NCBI GenBank assembly: GCA_016234495.1
Contig: JACRBI010000044.1
Location: 104,076 to 168,075 of the forward strand
DNA from: Chloroflexota bacterium
GTDB taxonomy: Bacteria; Chloroflexota; Anaerolineae; Anaerolineales; Villigracilaceae
Length of the DNA stretch: 64,000 nt
Direction: 5' to 3'
Below, one piece after another: positions 1-10,807 of this stretch. The position numbers and the translations under genes were made by a program. Numbering within the stretch: the first letter of the stretch is position 1; every line of letters begins with the position of its first letter. The notes beneath the pieces are model-generated. The model worked only from the letters and a program-made list of their open reading frames with translations. It was not told the DNA's origin and made no database searches.

Positions 1-2277
1 CAGCAAGTAAATATTACCTGTAAGAATGGCGCGGTGCGGGTTGTGGAGATTTCGGGTATTTCCATAGGAGAAAATTTCCTTGTCACTTTTACCGACATTA
101 CCGAGCGCAAACGGGTGGAGCAGGAATTGCATGAAAAACAAGCATTGTTGCTGGAAGCACAGCATATCGCGCATGTCAGCAATTGGTGGCATGACCTGAT
201 CAGCGGGGAAGTTTACTGGTCGGATGAATTTTTTGGAATTCTTGGAATTGATCCGCAAAAACCAACAACGGAGTTGGCCTTGCCATTGATCCACCCCGAT
301 GACCTGCCGGTACTTCTAAAAGCAATGGCAGAATCAACCGACGGGAAGGTGGAACATGAACATGAGTTCCGAATTTTCCGCCCAGATGGTGAGATCCGCT
401 GGATACATAACCGCTGGATGGCGCTTTATGATAAAGACGGCAAAGAGATAAAACGTGTTGGAACACATCAGGATGTTACCGAGCGCAAACAGGCCGAGGA
501 AATATCCCGCCGCATGATGGAACGCTGGTCAACTATCTACCGCGCCGGCGAAGAGATCAGCGCCAGTTTGGATATTGAGCAGGTCTTCCAGGCAGTTTAT
601 CGCGCAGTCGGGCAGGTGATGCCCTGTGAGGATTTTCTAATCAGCATGTACGATGAAGACCGCAACTTAATGTGGGGAGATTACATCATTGAGAACGGCG
701 TAAGAGTTGCATCGAATCCGTATCAGGTTGATGTTGGCAATAAGATTGCGCCGAATCCGTATCCGGCAACCCTAGGGTTGGGAGGCTTCATCGTTAAAAC
801 AGGTCAGTCCGTGCTCTTGAACAGCCCGCAGCAGATCGCGACGAGCGGCATTAATTTCGTGTCATACGGCAGCGGGCCGGTCACTTCGTCGGTGTTGGCC
901 GTGCCACTGCACCTCAAAGACAGGATCATCGGCATAGTATCCGCTCAAAGCTACAGTCAGGATGCGTACACATCTGATGACCGTGAAATGCTTGCAATGC
1001 TCGCCAGCCACGCCGCCATCGCCATTGATAATGCGATGCTGTTCGAGAAGGCACAGAGCGAGATCAAAGAGCGAATGCAGGCCGAGGAGAAAATTCGCGT
1101 GTCGCAGGAACAACTTCATGCGGTGATCGAAGGCAGCCGCCTTGGTTTTTCAGACTGGAATATAAAAACAGGTGTAATTCAGCGAAACGAACGCTGGGCC
1201 GAGATGCTCGGATTCAACCTGCAAGAAGTTGAATCCAGTTTTATGCAATGGGGTGATTTAATTCACCCTGATGATCGGGTATCAGCCATGCGCGCTCTTC
1301 AAGATCACCTGGATGGAAAGACGCCGATTCATCGTGATGAATACCGCCTGCGGGCAAAAGATGGAAGCTATCGCTGGATTTTGGATCAGGGCACGATTAT
1401 CGAATATGACGCGCAAGGGCAGCCCTCGCGAATGACAGCCACGCACACTGATATTACCGAGCGCAAGCAGGCTGAAGAGAAAGTCCGCCAGTTGAATACA
1501 GAACTCGAAAACCGTGTCGAAGAACGCACACGCGAACTGCGCGAAGCGCAGGCGCAATTGGTGCGCCACGAAAAGCTCGCGGTGCTTGGGCAGATGGCCA
1601 GCAGCATCGGGCACGAATTACGCAACCCGCTGGGCGTGATCAACAGCGCGGTTTATTATTTAAAACTTGTCCAACCGAATGCGGATGAAAAGATCAGGCA
1701 ATATCTGGGCATCATTGAACAGGAAGTGCATACTTCTGAAAAGATCATCACCGACCTGCTGGACTTTGCGCGCATCAAATCTGTCGACCGAGTGGCTGTT
1801 TCTGTTTCAGAGTTGATCCATCAAACCCTGGCGCGTTTTCCCGCTCCCGCGTCGGTGGAGGTGACTGTTGAAATTCCAAATGATTTGCCGCAGGTGTATG
1901 TTGACCCGCGCCAGATCATTCAGGTGCTGGGAAATATAACTCTCAATGCATGTCAGGCAATGACTTCCCCGGATGGGGGAGCGCTGCCAGACTCAAATGC
2001 AGGCGGACAAAAATGTGGATTTTTGTCACTTCACACCTGCGCGCAGGATGATATGATAAATATTGTCATAACAGATAGTGGAGTGGGTATTCCAGCGGAG
2101 AATTTAAACAAGATCTTTGAGCCTCTATTTACCACCAAGACCAGGGGTGTTGGGTTGGGGCTTCCCGTCAGCCAGAAACTGATTCAGGTAAACGGCGGCC
2201 GCATCGAGGTCCAGAGTGAAGCGGGCAAAGGCAGTTCATTCAGCGTGTTTTTACCAATAGAGAAGGAGTCAAAATGA
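1..2277 (+). CDS. PAS/GAF sensor histidine kinase, 5' end outside the window
   Basis: The reading frame is open to the first base and the first 40 codons are the C-terminal end of a PAS domain running into the DITERK signature, so the gene starts upstream; the GTG at 34 is only an internal codon. Domains by base position: PAS (about 150-500), GAF (530-1070), PAS (1110-1470), a coiled linker, HisKA with GHELRNP (H-box near 1609), then HATPase_c with an N-box near 1930, DSGVGIP and a VGLGLP G-box ending near 2255. No membrane segment is seen in the visible part, so sensing is probably cytoplasmic. There is no receiver at the C-terminus; the next gene, overlapping by ATGA, encodes two receivers and is the likely phosphoryl partner. 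Ligand unknown. Confidence 0.9.
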   Translation, partial: QQVNITCKNGAVRVVEISGISIGENFLVTFTDITERKRVEQELHEKQALLLEAQHIAHVSNWWHDLISGEVYWSDEFFGILGIDPQKPTTELALPLIHPDDLPVLLKAMAESTDGKVEHEHEFRIFRPDGEIRWIHNRWMALYDKDGKEIKRVGTHQDVTERKQAEEISRRMMERWSTIYRAGEEISASLDIEQVFQAVYRAVGQVMPCEDFLISMYDEDRNLMWGDYIIENGVRVASNPYQVDVGNKIAPNPYPATLGLGGFIVKTGQSVLLNSPQQIATSGINFVSYGSGPVTSSVLAVPLHLKDRIIGIVSAQSYSQDAYTSDDREMLAMLASHAAIAIDNAMLFEKAQSEIKERMQAEEKIRVSQEQLHAVIEGSRLGFSDWNIKTGVIQRNERWAEMLGFNLQEVESSFMQWGDLIHPDDRVSAMRALQDHLDGKTPIHRDEYRLRAKDGSYRWILDQGTIIEYDAQGQPSRMTATHTDITERKQAEEKVRQLNTELENRVEERTRELREAQAQLVRHEKLAVLGQMASSIGHELRNPLGVINSAVYYLKLVQPNADEKIRQYLGIIEQEVHTSEKIITDLLDFARIKSVDRVAVSVSELIHQTLARFPAPASVEVTVEIPNDLPQVYVDPRQIIQVLGNITLNACQAMTSPDGGALPDSNAGGQKCGFLSLHTCAQDDMINIVITDSGVGIPAENLNKIFEPLFTTKTRGVGLGLPVSQKLIQVNGGRIEVQSEAGKGSSFSVFLPIEKESK

Positions 2278-3026
2278 ATAAAAAATTACGCATTCTGATC
2301 GTGGATGATGACCGGCGCATGACGCGCACGCTGTCAGATATCCTATCGTTGTCCGGGCACGAGGTCGTGGAAGCAGAGTCGGGTTCGGATGCGCTCGAAA
2401 AAATCAGCACGATGGTATTTGACTGTGTGTTGAGCGATATCAAAATGCCCGAGATGAACGGCGTGGAATTGCACCGCCGTTTGCGCGAACTTCAGCCGGG
2501 CCTGCCGGTGGTGCTGATGACCGCCTATGCCGCCGATGAACTGATCCGCCGCGGATTGGAGGAGGGTGTGGCAGGCGTGTTTGATAAGCCGTTGGACATT
2601 AATTACCTGTTGGGTTTCTTCACCTCGCTGGCAAAAAATCGCACGATCGTGATCGTGGATGACGACGAGTCTTTCTGCAGGACGCTGGATGATATTTTGC
2701 AGCATCGCGGCTTCAAGGTGTCGCTGGTTACCGACCCGCATGTTGATGTGAATTCGATTACCTCAGAAGCGCAGGTGATCCTGCTGGACTTGAAATTCAA
2801 CGGCATCAGCGGGTTGGATGTGCTCAAGGATATCCGTAAAAATAACCCGTCGCTGCCGGTGTTGATGGTGACCGGGCACCGCCAGGAGATGACGCCTGCC
2901 ATTGAGGCTGCGCTGCAGATCAACGCTCATGCCTGTCTGTATAAACCTTTGGAAATTCCAAAACTGCTTGATATGCTGGCGAGTCTTCAACTGGAACGCT
3001 TGCGGGGTTTGATTAAGGATAAATAA
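2274..3026 (+). CDS. Double-receiver response regulator without output domain
   Basis: 250 residues made of two consecutive REC domains (about 5-120 and 125-245). The first has the acidic DDD at 11-13, phospho-acceptor D55 (SDIKMP), a Thr in LMTAYA and Lys in FDKPLD. The second repeats the pattern: IVDDDE, LLDLKF, VTGH and YKPLE. No DNA-binding or enzymatic domain follows, so it probably works as a phosphate relay or sink between the flanking kinases. Its ATG overlaps the stop of the upstream kinase (ATGA), which implies translational coupling; the giant hybrid kinase starts 45 bases downstream. The family assignment is secure, the role is inferred. Confidence 0.9.
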   Translation: MNKKLRILIVDDDRRMTRTLSDILSLSGHEVVEAESGSDALEKISTMVFDCVLSDIKMPEMNGVELHRRLRELQPGLPVVLMTAYAADELIRRGLEEGVAGVFDKPLDINYLLGFFTSLAKNRTIVIVDDDESFCRTLDDILQHRGFKVSLVTDPHVDVNSITSEAQVILLDLKFNGISGLDVLKDIRKNNPSLPVLMVTGHRQEMTPAIEAALQINAHACLYKPLEIPKLLDMLASLQLERLRGLIKDK

Positions 3027-3071
3027 TTGGCAGGTTATTTTACGGCCACAGAATTCCCGGGAACACCCTGA

Positions 3072-6000
3072 ATGGATAAATACTCTCCACGCATTCTGAT
3101 CGTAGATGATGACCCGAACATGATCGGGACCATCAGCGATATTCTTAAGGCAAAAAGCTTTGAGCCGATACGTGCAATGTCGGGTGGGGAGGCGCTGGCC
3201 AAAGTTGAGGGGCAGCATGTCGAGGTGGCGCTGATCGACCTGCGGCTGGGCGACATGCCCGGCATGGATGTGCTGCGGGGCATAAAAGCGCGCTCGCCCA
3301 GAACAGAATGCATCCTCCTGACCGGATATGCCTCTCAAAATTCAGCCATCGAGGCCATTCAAGCCGGGGCTTTTGGATATTTTCAGAAACCGTTTGACAT
3401 TGAACAGGTACTGCTGTTCATCCAACGCGCCGTTGAGAAATATTCTGCCGAGGAGATTTTATATAAGAGTGAACAGCGCTATCGCGGATTGTTTGAAGAT
3501 TCTCCCATCGCAATTTGGGAGGAGGATTTTTCCGAGGTCAAGCGCCATTTGGATTCCTTGAAACAGCAGGGCGTGACTGATTTCCAAAAATATTTTGCAT
3601 CACATCCTGATGTGGTATTTGAAATTTCATCCAAAATCAGCGTTTTGGATATAAACAACGCGGCCGTGCAAATGTTTAAGGCAGAAAGCAAGGAAGCCTT
3701 GATCGAGCATACCAACTCAGGCTCGAGCAAGGGTGAAGCGGAACATAACCATGAGGATTTCATGGCGATTCTGGAAGGAAGAACCGGTAATAGCTGGGAA
3801 GGCTCTGATGAAACGCTGGATGGCGAGCAAATTGAAATAAGCCTGAGCTGGTCAGTTGTTCCCGGATACGAGAATGATTATTCCAAAGTCATTGTCACTA
3901 CCATTGACATTACCGAGCGCAAACGAGCGGAAGAGGCCTTGCGCAAGAATGAGGCGCTTCTTTCCGAAGCCCAGCGCATTGGGAAGATCGGTCATTGGGA
4001 ATGGTCTGCCCCGGAAATGGAATTGATCTGTTCAGATGAACTTTTCAATCTGCTTGAAATTCCGCGGGATGGCAGAAAAATTTCTCAAAATACGATTGGC
4101 AGCTTGATGCACCCGGAAGACCTTGCGCGTGTCAGAATGCTTGACCGTGAAATCTTTTCCAAACAGTTAGATATAGATTACGAATACCGCGTCATCCTGC
4201 CCGGAGATAAGCTGCGCTGGATACACCAGCAGGCGCAGGTGTCTTATAACGCAGACGGTCAGCCTGCGCGCATGATGGGCGTCCTGCAAGACATCACCGA
4301 ACGCAAGGCTGTGGATGAAGCCTGGCACAAGAGCGATGCGCAGTACAGGCTGCTTGCCAATAATATTTCCGATGTGATCTGGATCCTCGATTTGGAAACG
4401 ATGCGCTTTACTTATGTCAGCCCGTCTGTGGAGCAATTGCGAGGGTTCACGGTTTCAGAAGCTCTTGCCCAGGACCTGGCTGCCTCTTTCGTTCCCGATT
4501 CAATGAAACTCATTCAAAAGGTAATTCCTGAGCGGCTCACTGAAGCGCAGCAAGGGAGGCAGGTTTCATATACCGATGAAGTGGAACAGCCCCGAAAAGA
4601 CGGAACGACAGTATGGACGGAAGTAAACACCCATTATCACTTTAACTCTGCAAGCGGTCATTGGGAAGTGTATGGCGTATCGCGCAATATCTCCGAGCGT
4701 AAATTTGCCGAAAAGGCTCTGCGGAAGAATGAAGAACGTTACCGCCTGCTGTTTGAAAGCGCGCCGGTGGGTATCTTTTCTGCGACTCTGCAAGGGGAGA
4801 TCATTGAAATTAACCCGACCGCTTTACAGATTCTGGGGTCGCCCTCTGCTGAGGCTACCAAGGCCATCAACCTCCTCACCTTCCCATTACTGGTGAAGAC
4901 AGGTTTTTCCGCCAACTTTAAACATTGCATTGATGGCGGCCAGCCTGTATTCGCTGAACAGTCCTACACCAGCCAATGGGGAAAAACAGTCTATGCCCAA
5001 TACCGCATGACGCCCATCAGGGATGCGGACAGGCAGGTCAATCTGATTCAGGTCATCATCGAAGACATCACTGAGCGCAAGCTGGCCGAGGATGCATTGC
5101 GCGAAAGTGAGAAGCGTTATTATGACCTGTTTGAGGATTCGCCGATCGCCCTGCGCGAAGAGGATTTTTCAGAGGTTAAAAAATATCTCGACCAGTTGAA
5201 AGAGCAGGGTGTGACGGATTTCAAAAAATACTTTGATACATATCCCGAGGCTGTATTTGAATGCGCCTCGAAGATCAGAATCGTGGATGTGAACAAGGCG
5301 GCGCTAAAAATGTTTCAGGCGGAAAATAAATATGCCATGCCCAATAACCTGGCCGAGGTGTTGAGCACCCAATCTGCGGAGCATTTTAAATCTCAGCTGG
5401 CAGGTATCGCGGCAGGCGAGGTCAATTTTAATTGGGAGGGCATCGACCACACGATCGATGGGCGGCAAATAAATGTGGAGGCGAACTGGTCAGTTGCCGC
5501 CGGACATGAAAAAGACCTTTCCAAAGTGATCGTCTCGCTGCAGGATATTACCGAGCGCAAACATTCTGAGAAATTAGTGCGGCGGCAGAGCGAACAGATT
5601 AAACTGCTTTACGAGACCAGCCGCCAGTTAAACCGCACGTTGGAATTAAAGGACATTTATCAGGCAGTCTGCGATTTCATGGGGACCATTGCCGACAATG
5701 ACGGCCTGTTCATCTCCGCCTATGACCCTGAAACCCAGTTGATCGCCTGCCGTGCTTTCTGGATGGATAATAAGTGGATGGATGTCAGCGCCTTCCCCCC
5801 GATCCCGCTTGAAGCGGAGGGAAAGGGCACACAAAGCTTGGTCATCCGCACCGGGCTGCCCATGTTGATCGATGACTATCAGGCAGCTTTGAAGAATGTT
5901 CAGACCAACTACTATGTTGACAGTGAAACGACAGAACTAATTAAGGAGATTCCGCCAGAGGAGGATCATATCATGCGCTCGGCGCTGATTGCTCCTCTTA

Positions 6001-9000
6001 GGGTGGGCGGCGTTGTCAGCGGGGTGATCCAGGTAATGAGTTACCGCTTGAAGGCCTATACCGAGGACCAGTTGAAACTGCTGGAGGCGCTGGCATTGCA
6101 AATTTCGTCCGCCGAGCAAAATGCCCTGCTCTATTCCCAGGTGCAGACGGAATTGAATGAGCGCAAACAGGCTGAGGCAAACTTGCGGCGGTTGAACCGC
6201 CTGTATGCCACGTTCAGTGAAATCAACCAGACTATTGTGCATGTGCATGACCGGCAAACCCTGTTCGAGCAGGTATGCCGCGTGGCAGTTGAATATGGAC
6301 AGTTCCGCATGGCGTGGATTGGCCTGACGCAGGCGGGCGGCCAGCCTATTCTTCCGGTCGCATTTGCCGGGGATGAGCAGGGATACCTGAAGAACGTGCG
6401 GATCACCTACAACGAGGAGAATTTTGGCCGCGGGCCGACCGGCACAGCCATCCGCGAGGGGCGCTGCGTGATTTGCCAGGATATTGCCACAAACCCGCTG
6501 ATGAATCCCTGGCAGGATCAAGCCTTATCGCGCGGCTATCGTTCATCGGCATCGCTTCCCATTTTTCAGGATGGCCGCGCCATTGGCGCGATGAGCGTTT
6601 ATTCAGGCGAACCCGATGGCTTTGATGCTGAAGACGAGAAATTGCTGGACGAGATCGGTAAAAATATTTCCTTTGCGTTAAACACGATGCAGATTGAAGC
6701 CCGCCGCGCGCAAGCTGAGGAGGAACTGCGGGTCAGCGAACAAAGATACCGCGAGCTGTTCAACAGTATGATCGATGGCTTTGCCTTGCACGAGATCATC
6801 TGCGATGAAAATGGAAAACCCGGCGACTATCGCTTCGTTGAAGTCAACCCCGCCTTTGAACGTTTGACCGGTCTCCGCTCTGAAAACTTGATCGGCAAAA
6901 CCGTGCTGGAAGTGCTTCCCAAGACCGAGGCGTATTGGATCGAAATTTATGGAAATGTAGCCTTGACGGGCAGGTCTACATTTTTTGAGAACTATTCCAG
7001 GGAGCTCGATCGTTATTTTGAAATTTCAGCCTATTGCCCGAAACCAAATCAATTTGCCGTCATCATGGTGGATATCACCGAGCGCAAGCGGGCAGAGGAG
7101 GCCACTCATCAGCGAGTGGTGGAATTGGAATTGCTTTATGAAGGCGGCCTGGCGTTCAGTCAATTACTGAACCCGAGAGAAATTGCGAAGAAGATCATTT
7201 ATCTGCTTGAGCAAAAAATGAACTGGCATCATACAGCCATCCGCCTGTACAACAGCGAAACAAAATCACTTCAACTGCTGGCTTATAACCAGCCCAATTT
7301 AAGCGGAATTGAAGAGGCCGCCGTCGTGGAGGAACAGCTCAAAATCAGTGTGACCCGGCTCGATCAAGGCGTGAGCGGTTGGGTTGTTCAACATGGGCAG
7401 ACTGTGCGTTCCAATGACCTGACGAATGAGGCGCATTATGTCGAGTCTCTGCCCGGTATGCATTCCGGGCTGTATGTGCCGATCAAGCTGGGCGATCAGG
7501 CGATTGGGGTAATCAGTATTGAAAGTGAACAGTCAAATGCCTTTAGCGAGGCTGATGAACGGCTGACCAATACATTGGCGAGTCAGGCTGCCAGCGCCAT
7601 GGAGAATGCGCGTCTGTTCGAACAAACCCGCCTGCATGTTTCAGAATTGACTGCGCTTCACCATACCGGGCAGACGTTACTGGCTGCGCGGCTCAACGCC
7701 GAACAGATCTTTGCGGCGGTGCATCAGGCGGTAGGGCGCACAATGCCTTGTGACGCATTTGTGATCGTGCTGGATGATGAAGAGCGGGGCGAATACCACG
7801 CTGTCTATTCCTTTGATAAAGGGGAGCGTTATCCTGTCCGTTGGCTGCCGCGCGGCAGGGGCTTGAGTGGGCGGGTCATTTCTTCCGGTGAGGCGCTCGT
7901 CATTCAAGATGCGACTGAAGCGTCCATGAAGGCCACTCACTTTGGCACATCAGACAGTTCCCGCTCGGTTCTTGCGGTTCCACTTCGCAGGGGAGATGCT
8001 GTCATCGGAATGCTTTCCGCGCAGTCCTACCAGCCAAATGTCTATGGAGAGCCTCAACGGGTGATGCTGGAAACCATTGGAACACAGCTTTCCTCCGCCC
8101 TCGATAATACAGACCTGTATCAGCAGACTCGCGCGCGCATCAGGGAGTTGGAAATTCTGCACGTTATTTCAACTTCCCTGCGCAGCGCTCAAACGGTGGA
8201 CGAAGCGCTCTCAACCTTGCTTGATAATACACTCGCCGCTTTTGAGACAGACGCCGGGACGATCATGCTGTATCACCCTTCCAGCAATGAACTGCGCGAT
8301 ACTGTTGCCAGAGGCTGGTTCGCCAACCTGGCTTCAACGCCTATTAAGTATGGCGAAGGTGTTGCAGGGACTGTCTGCGCAACCGGGACGCCGTATTTTG
8401 CAGCAGAATTTGTGCAAGATTCCCTGCCTCACATTTCCACCCGCGCGAACATTCCAACGGGCTGGGGCGGGGGATGCCTGCCGATTCGCACATCTACCGA
8501 AATCATTGGCGTGATGTTTGTCTCGGTACATCTGCCGCGCCAGATCAACTCAGAGCAGATTAAATTCCTCGAGTCGCTGGCTGAAATGGCTGGTGCTGCT
8601 GTGCATCGTATGCGCCTCTTCGACGAGACAGCCCGTCGTGCTGAAGAATTTGCATCCCTTTACGAGATGAACAGGGTGCTGTCTGCTGAGTATGACCTGG
8701 ATACCCTGCTCGAGGTTATTGCAGAAAGCGCAAAGGCGATGTTAAATTCTGCCGCCAGCGGTATGTACCTCTATGATGCCGAGAGACAAGAGCTGGTGTT
8801 GAAGATGGATACAGCTTCTACCATTCCGATTGGAACACGGCTGAGCTTTGGCGAAGGCGCTGCAGGCAAGGTGGCTCAGACCCGCCAGCCATTAAGAATT
8901 GATGATTATTCAAACTGGGAAGGCCGCGCAACGCAATATGACGGCTTATCCATGCGCGCTGTGGTCGAAGTTCCCATGCTGTATGCGGGCGAGTTGATCG

Positions 9001-10754
9001 GCGTATTGACCGCCGAGGAAATTCTTGACTCTGGCAGGAAATTCACCGAAGCGGATGAACGCCTGCTTTCGCTTTTTGCAACACAGGCGGCTGGCGCGAT
9101 CAACGCGGCGCGCCATCGCGAGCATACCATTCGCCATGCAGAGGAATTGGAAGAACGTGTCATCGAACGTACCGCCGAGATCGAAGCCACGCGCAAACGG
9201 CTGGACCTGGCTGCCCGGGCAGGCGGGATCGGCGTTTGGGAAATTGACACTAAGGAAAATAAGGTCTTCTTTGATAAAAGGATGCACTTTATTCACGGAA
9301 CTGAATCACACGAATTCGATAATACGCTTGAGGCATGGTGGGCAAAGATTTACCCCGATGACCTGGCTCAATCCCAAACGCGCTTTGTTGAAGCCCTGCA
9401 AAAAACGGGGATATTCTCCGATGAACATCGGATCATTCGCCCGGATGGATCATTGCGATTTATTTCCGTCAATGGCATTGTCCTGTCGGACGCGGAATAC
9501 AATCCCGAGCGCATGATTGGCGTGGCTGTGGATATCACCGACCGCAAGCAGGTTGAAGAAACATTACACCGCGCTAATATTGAAATGGAACGCGCCCTGC
9601 GCACCAAGGATGAGTTCCTTGCGAACATGAGTCATGAATTGCGCACTCCGCTCAATGCCATTCTCGGAATTTCCGAAAGCCTCGAGGAACAATTCGTTGG
9701 CCCGCTCAACGAAAAACAACTCAAATACACCGGCATCATCCGTGAAAGCGGGCGTCATTTATTGGAACTGATTAACGATATCCTCGATATTTCCAAGATC
9801 GAGGCCGGCCGCTTTGAACTTGAGTTCCATGACCTGTCAGTTGAAAAGATATGCCAGTCCAGCCTGCGCATGATCAAGGAACTTGCGAAGAAAAAAGAAC
9901 TGGGCGTTTCGTTCGAAATCAAAGGCGGCGTGACCGCCCTTCTAGGCGATGAACGACGGTTAAAGCAATCGCTCGTAAACCTGCTTGGGAACGCAGTAAA
10001 ATTCACCCCGCATGGCGGAGCGATTGGGCTGGAAGTGAATGGCTTTGCAGATATCAATGAAGTTACCTTTACAGTCTGGGACACCGGCGTAGGCATTGCC
10101 AGCGAGGACATAAAATACCTCTTCAAACCATTTGTGCAATTGGATGGCGGTCTTGCCCGTGAATATCAAGGCACCGGCCTGGGGCTTGCGCTTGTTGCCC
10201 AGATGATACGCCTGCATGGCGGGCGCGTACATGTGGAGAGCGCCCTCGGCAAGGGCAGCCGTTTTATTGTCACCCTGCCCTGGTTGAGGGAACAGCAGAC
10301 TTCCCCGGGCTATGGAGTCACCAGAGAGCTTCCACGGCTGGACCAGAAGCCTGTCAGGCAGCGCAGCGGGAGAATCCTGCTAGTGGAGGATACGAATGTT
10401 GTCATCACCTTGATGAGCGAATATTTAATTTACAAAGGCTACGACATACTGGTCGCGCGGAATGGTCTTGAAGGCGTGCAGATCGCAAAGGATGAACACC
10501 CGGATCTCATTTTGATGGATGTGATGATGCCGGTTCTGGACGGATTGGAAGCCACCAAGCGCATCCGCGCAGACCGCACGCTGCAAAAGGTTCCCATCAT
10601 CGCGCTGACCGCCCTCGCCATGCCTGGCGATCGAGAATTTTGCCTGGCAGCCGGCATGAATGACTACATGAGCAAACCGATTAAGATGCAGGAACTGTCG
10701 GACATGGTCGAAAAACACCTCGGCACAGTTGGACAGGATTCAGATGCCACTTAA
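3072..10754 (+). CDS. Giant hybrid histidine kinase, REC-PAS(5)-GAF(2)-PAS-GAF(4)-PAS-HisKA-HATPase-REC
   Basis: 2560 residues. An N-terminal receiver (D56 in LIDLRL) is followed by five PAS units (about 133-830), most ending in a DITERK-type signature, two GAFs (843-1210), a sixth PAS (1221-1337), four GAFs (1350-2017), a seventh PAS (2043-2162), HisKA with MSHELRTPLN (about 2185-2195), HATPase with LLGNAVKF, DTGVGI and GTGLGL (2300-2375), and a terminal receiver with phospho-acceptor in LILMDVMMP (about 2481). PAS 1 and PAS 5 are near copies sharing an unusual EDSPIA..EEDFSEVK opening, so an internal duplication built part of the array. No transmembrane segment is seen. It lies between a double receiver and an HD-GYP regulator and probably integrates many cytoplasmic cues. 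Ligands cannot be read from sequence. Confidence 0.93.
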   Translation: MDKYSPRILIVDDDPNMIGTISDILKAKSFEPIRAMSGGEALAKVEGQHVEVALIDLRLGDMPGMDVLRGIKARSPRTECILLTGYASQNSAIEAIQAGAFGYFQKPFDIEQVLLFIQRAVEKYSAEEILYKSEQRYRGLFEDSPIAIWEEDFSEVKRHLDSLKQQGVTDFQKYFASHPDVVFEISSKISVLDINNAAVQMFKAESKEALIEHTNSGSSKGEAEHNHEDFMAILEGRTGNSWEGSDETLDGEQIEISLSWSVVPGYENDYSKVIVTTIDITERKRAEEALRKNEALLSEAQRIGKIGHWEWSAPEMELICSDELFNLLEIPRDGRKISQNTIGSLMHPEDLARVRMLDREIFSKQLDIDYEYRVILPGDKLRWIHQQAQVSYNADGQPARMMGVLQDITERKAVDEAWHKSDAQYRLLANNISDVIWILDLETMRFTYVSPSVEQLRGFTVSEALAQDLAASFVPDSMKLIQKVIPERLTEAQQGRQVSYTDEVEQPRKDGTTVWTEVNTHYHFNSASGHWEVYGVSRNISERKFAEKALRKNEERYRLLFESAPVGIFSATLQGEIIEINPTALQILGSPSAEATKAINLLTFPLLVKTGFSANFKHCIDGGQPVFAEQSYTSQWGKTVYAQYRMTPIRDADRQVNLIQVIIEDITERKLAEDALRESEKRYYDLFEDSPIALREEDFSEVKKYLDQLKEQGVTDFKKYFDTYPEAVFECASKIRIVDVNKAALKMFQAENKYAMPNNLAEVLSTQSAEHFKSQLAGIAAGEVNFNWEGIDHTIDGRQINVEANWSVAAGHEKDLSKVIVSLQDITERKHSEKLVRRQSEQIKLLYETSRQLNRTLELKDIYQAVCDFMGTIADNDGLFISAYDPETQLIACRAFWMDNKWMDVSAFPPIPLEAEGKGTQSLVIRTGLPMLIDDYQAALKNVQTNYYVDSETTELIKEIPPEEDHIMRSALIAPLRVGGVVSGVIQVMSYRLKAYTEDQLKLLEALALQISSAEQNALLYSQVQTELNERKQAEANLRRLNRLYATFSEINQTIVHVHDRQTLFEQVCRVAVEYGQFRMAWIGLTQAGGQPILPVAFAGDEQGYLKNVRITYNEENFGRGPTGTAIREGRCVICQDIATNPLMNPWQDQALSRGYRSSASLPIFQDGRAIGAMSVYSGEPDGFDAEDEKLLDEIGKNISFALNTMQIEARRAQAEEELRVSEQRYRELFNSMIDGFALHEIICDENGKPGDYRFVEVNPAFERLTGLRSENLIGKTVLEVLPKTEAYWIEIYGNVALTGRSTFFENYSRELDRYFEISAYCPKPNQFAVIMVDITERKRAEEATHQRVVELELLYEGGLAFSQLLNPREIAKKIIYLLEQKMNWHHTAIRLYNSETKSLQLLAYNQPNLSGIEEAAVVEEQLKISVTRLDQGVSGWVVQHGQTVRSNDLTNEAHYVESLPGMHSGLYVPIKLGDQAIGVISIESEQSNAFSEADERLTNTLASQAASAMENARLFEQTRLHVSELTALHHTGQTLLAARLNAEQIFAAVHQAVGRTMPCDAFVIVLDDEERGEYHAVYSFDKGERYPVRWLPRGRGLSGRVISSGEALVIQDATEASMKATHFGTSDSSRSVLAVPLRRGDAVIGMLSAQSYQPNVYGEPQRVMLETIGTQLSSALDNTDLYQQTRARIRELEILHVISTSLRSAQTVDEALSTLLDNTLAAFETDAGTIMLYHPSSNELRDTVARGWFANLASTPIKYGEGVAGTVCATGTPYFAAEFVQDSLPHISTRANIPTGWGGGCLPIRTSTEIIGVMFVSVHLPRQINSEQIKFLESLAEMAGAAVHRMRLFDETARRAEEFASLYEMNRVLSAEYDLDTLLEVIAESAKAMLNSAASGMYLYDAERQELVLKMDTASTIPIGTRLSFGEGAAGKVAQTRQPLRIDDYSNWEGRATQYDGLSMRAVVEVPMLYAGELIGVLTAEEILDSGRKFTEADERLLSLFATQAAGAINAARHREHTIRHAEELEERVIERTAEIEATRKRLDLAARAGGIGVWEIDTKENKVFFDKRMHFIHGTESHEFDNTLEAWWAKIYPDDLAQSQTRFVEALQKTGIFSDEHRIIRPDGSLRFISVNGIVLSDAEYNPERMIGVAVDITDRKQVEETLHRANIEMERALRTKDEFLANMSHELRTPLNAILGISESLEEQFVGPLNEKQLKYTGIIRESGRHLLELINDILDISKIEAGRFELEFHDLSVEKICQSSLRMIKELAKKKELGVSFEIKGGVTALLGDERRLKQSLVNLLGNAVKFTPHGGAIGLEVNGFADINEVTFTVWDTGVGIASEDIKYLFKPFVQLDGGLAREYQGTGLGLALVAQMIRLHGGRVHVESALGKGSRFIVTLPWLREQQTSPGYGVTRELPRLDQKPVRQRSGRILLVEDTNVVITLMSEYLIYKGYDILVARNGLEGVQIAKDEHPDLILMDVMMPVLDGLEATKRIRADRTLQKVPIIALTALAMPGDREFCLAAGMNDYMSKPIKMQELSDMVEKHLGTVGQDSDAT

Positions 10755-10807
10755 GCGCTGAAATTTTTTAAACCTTGAAGCGACCACTGAATAATTAAGG
10801 AGCAATG

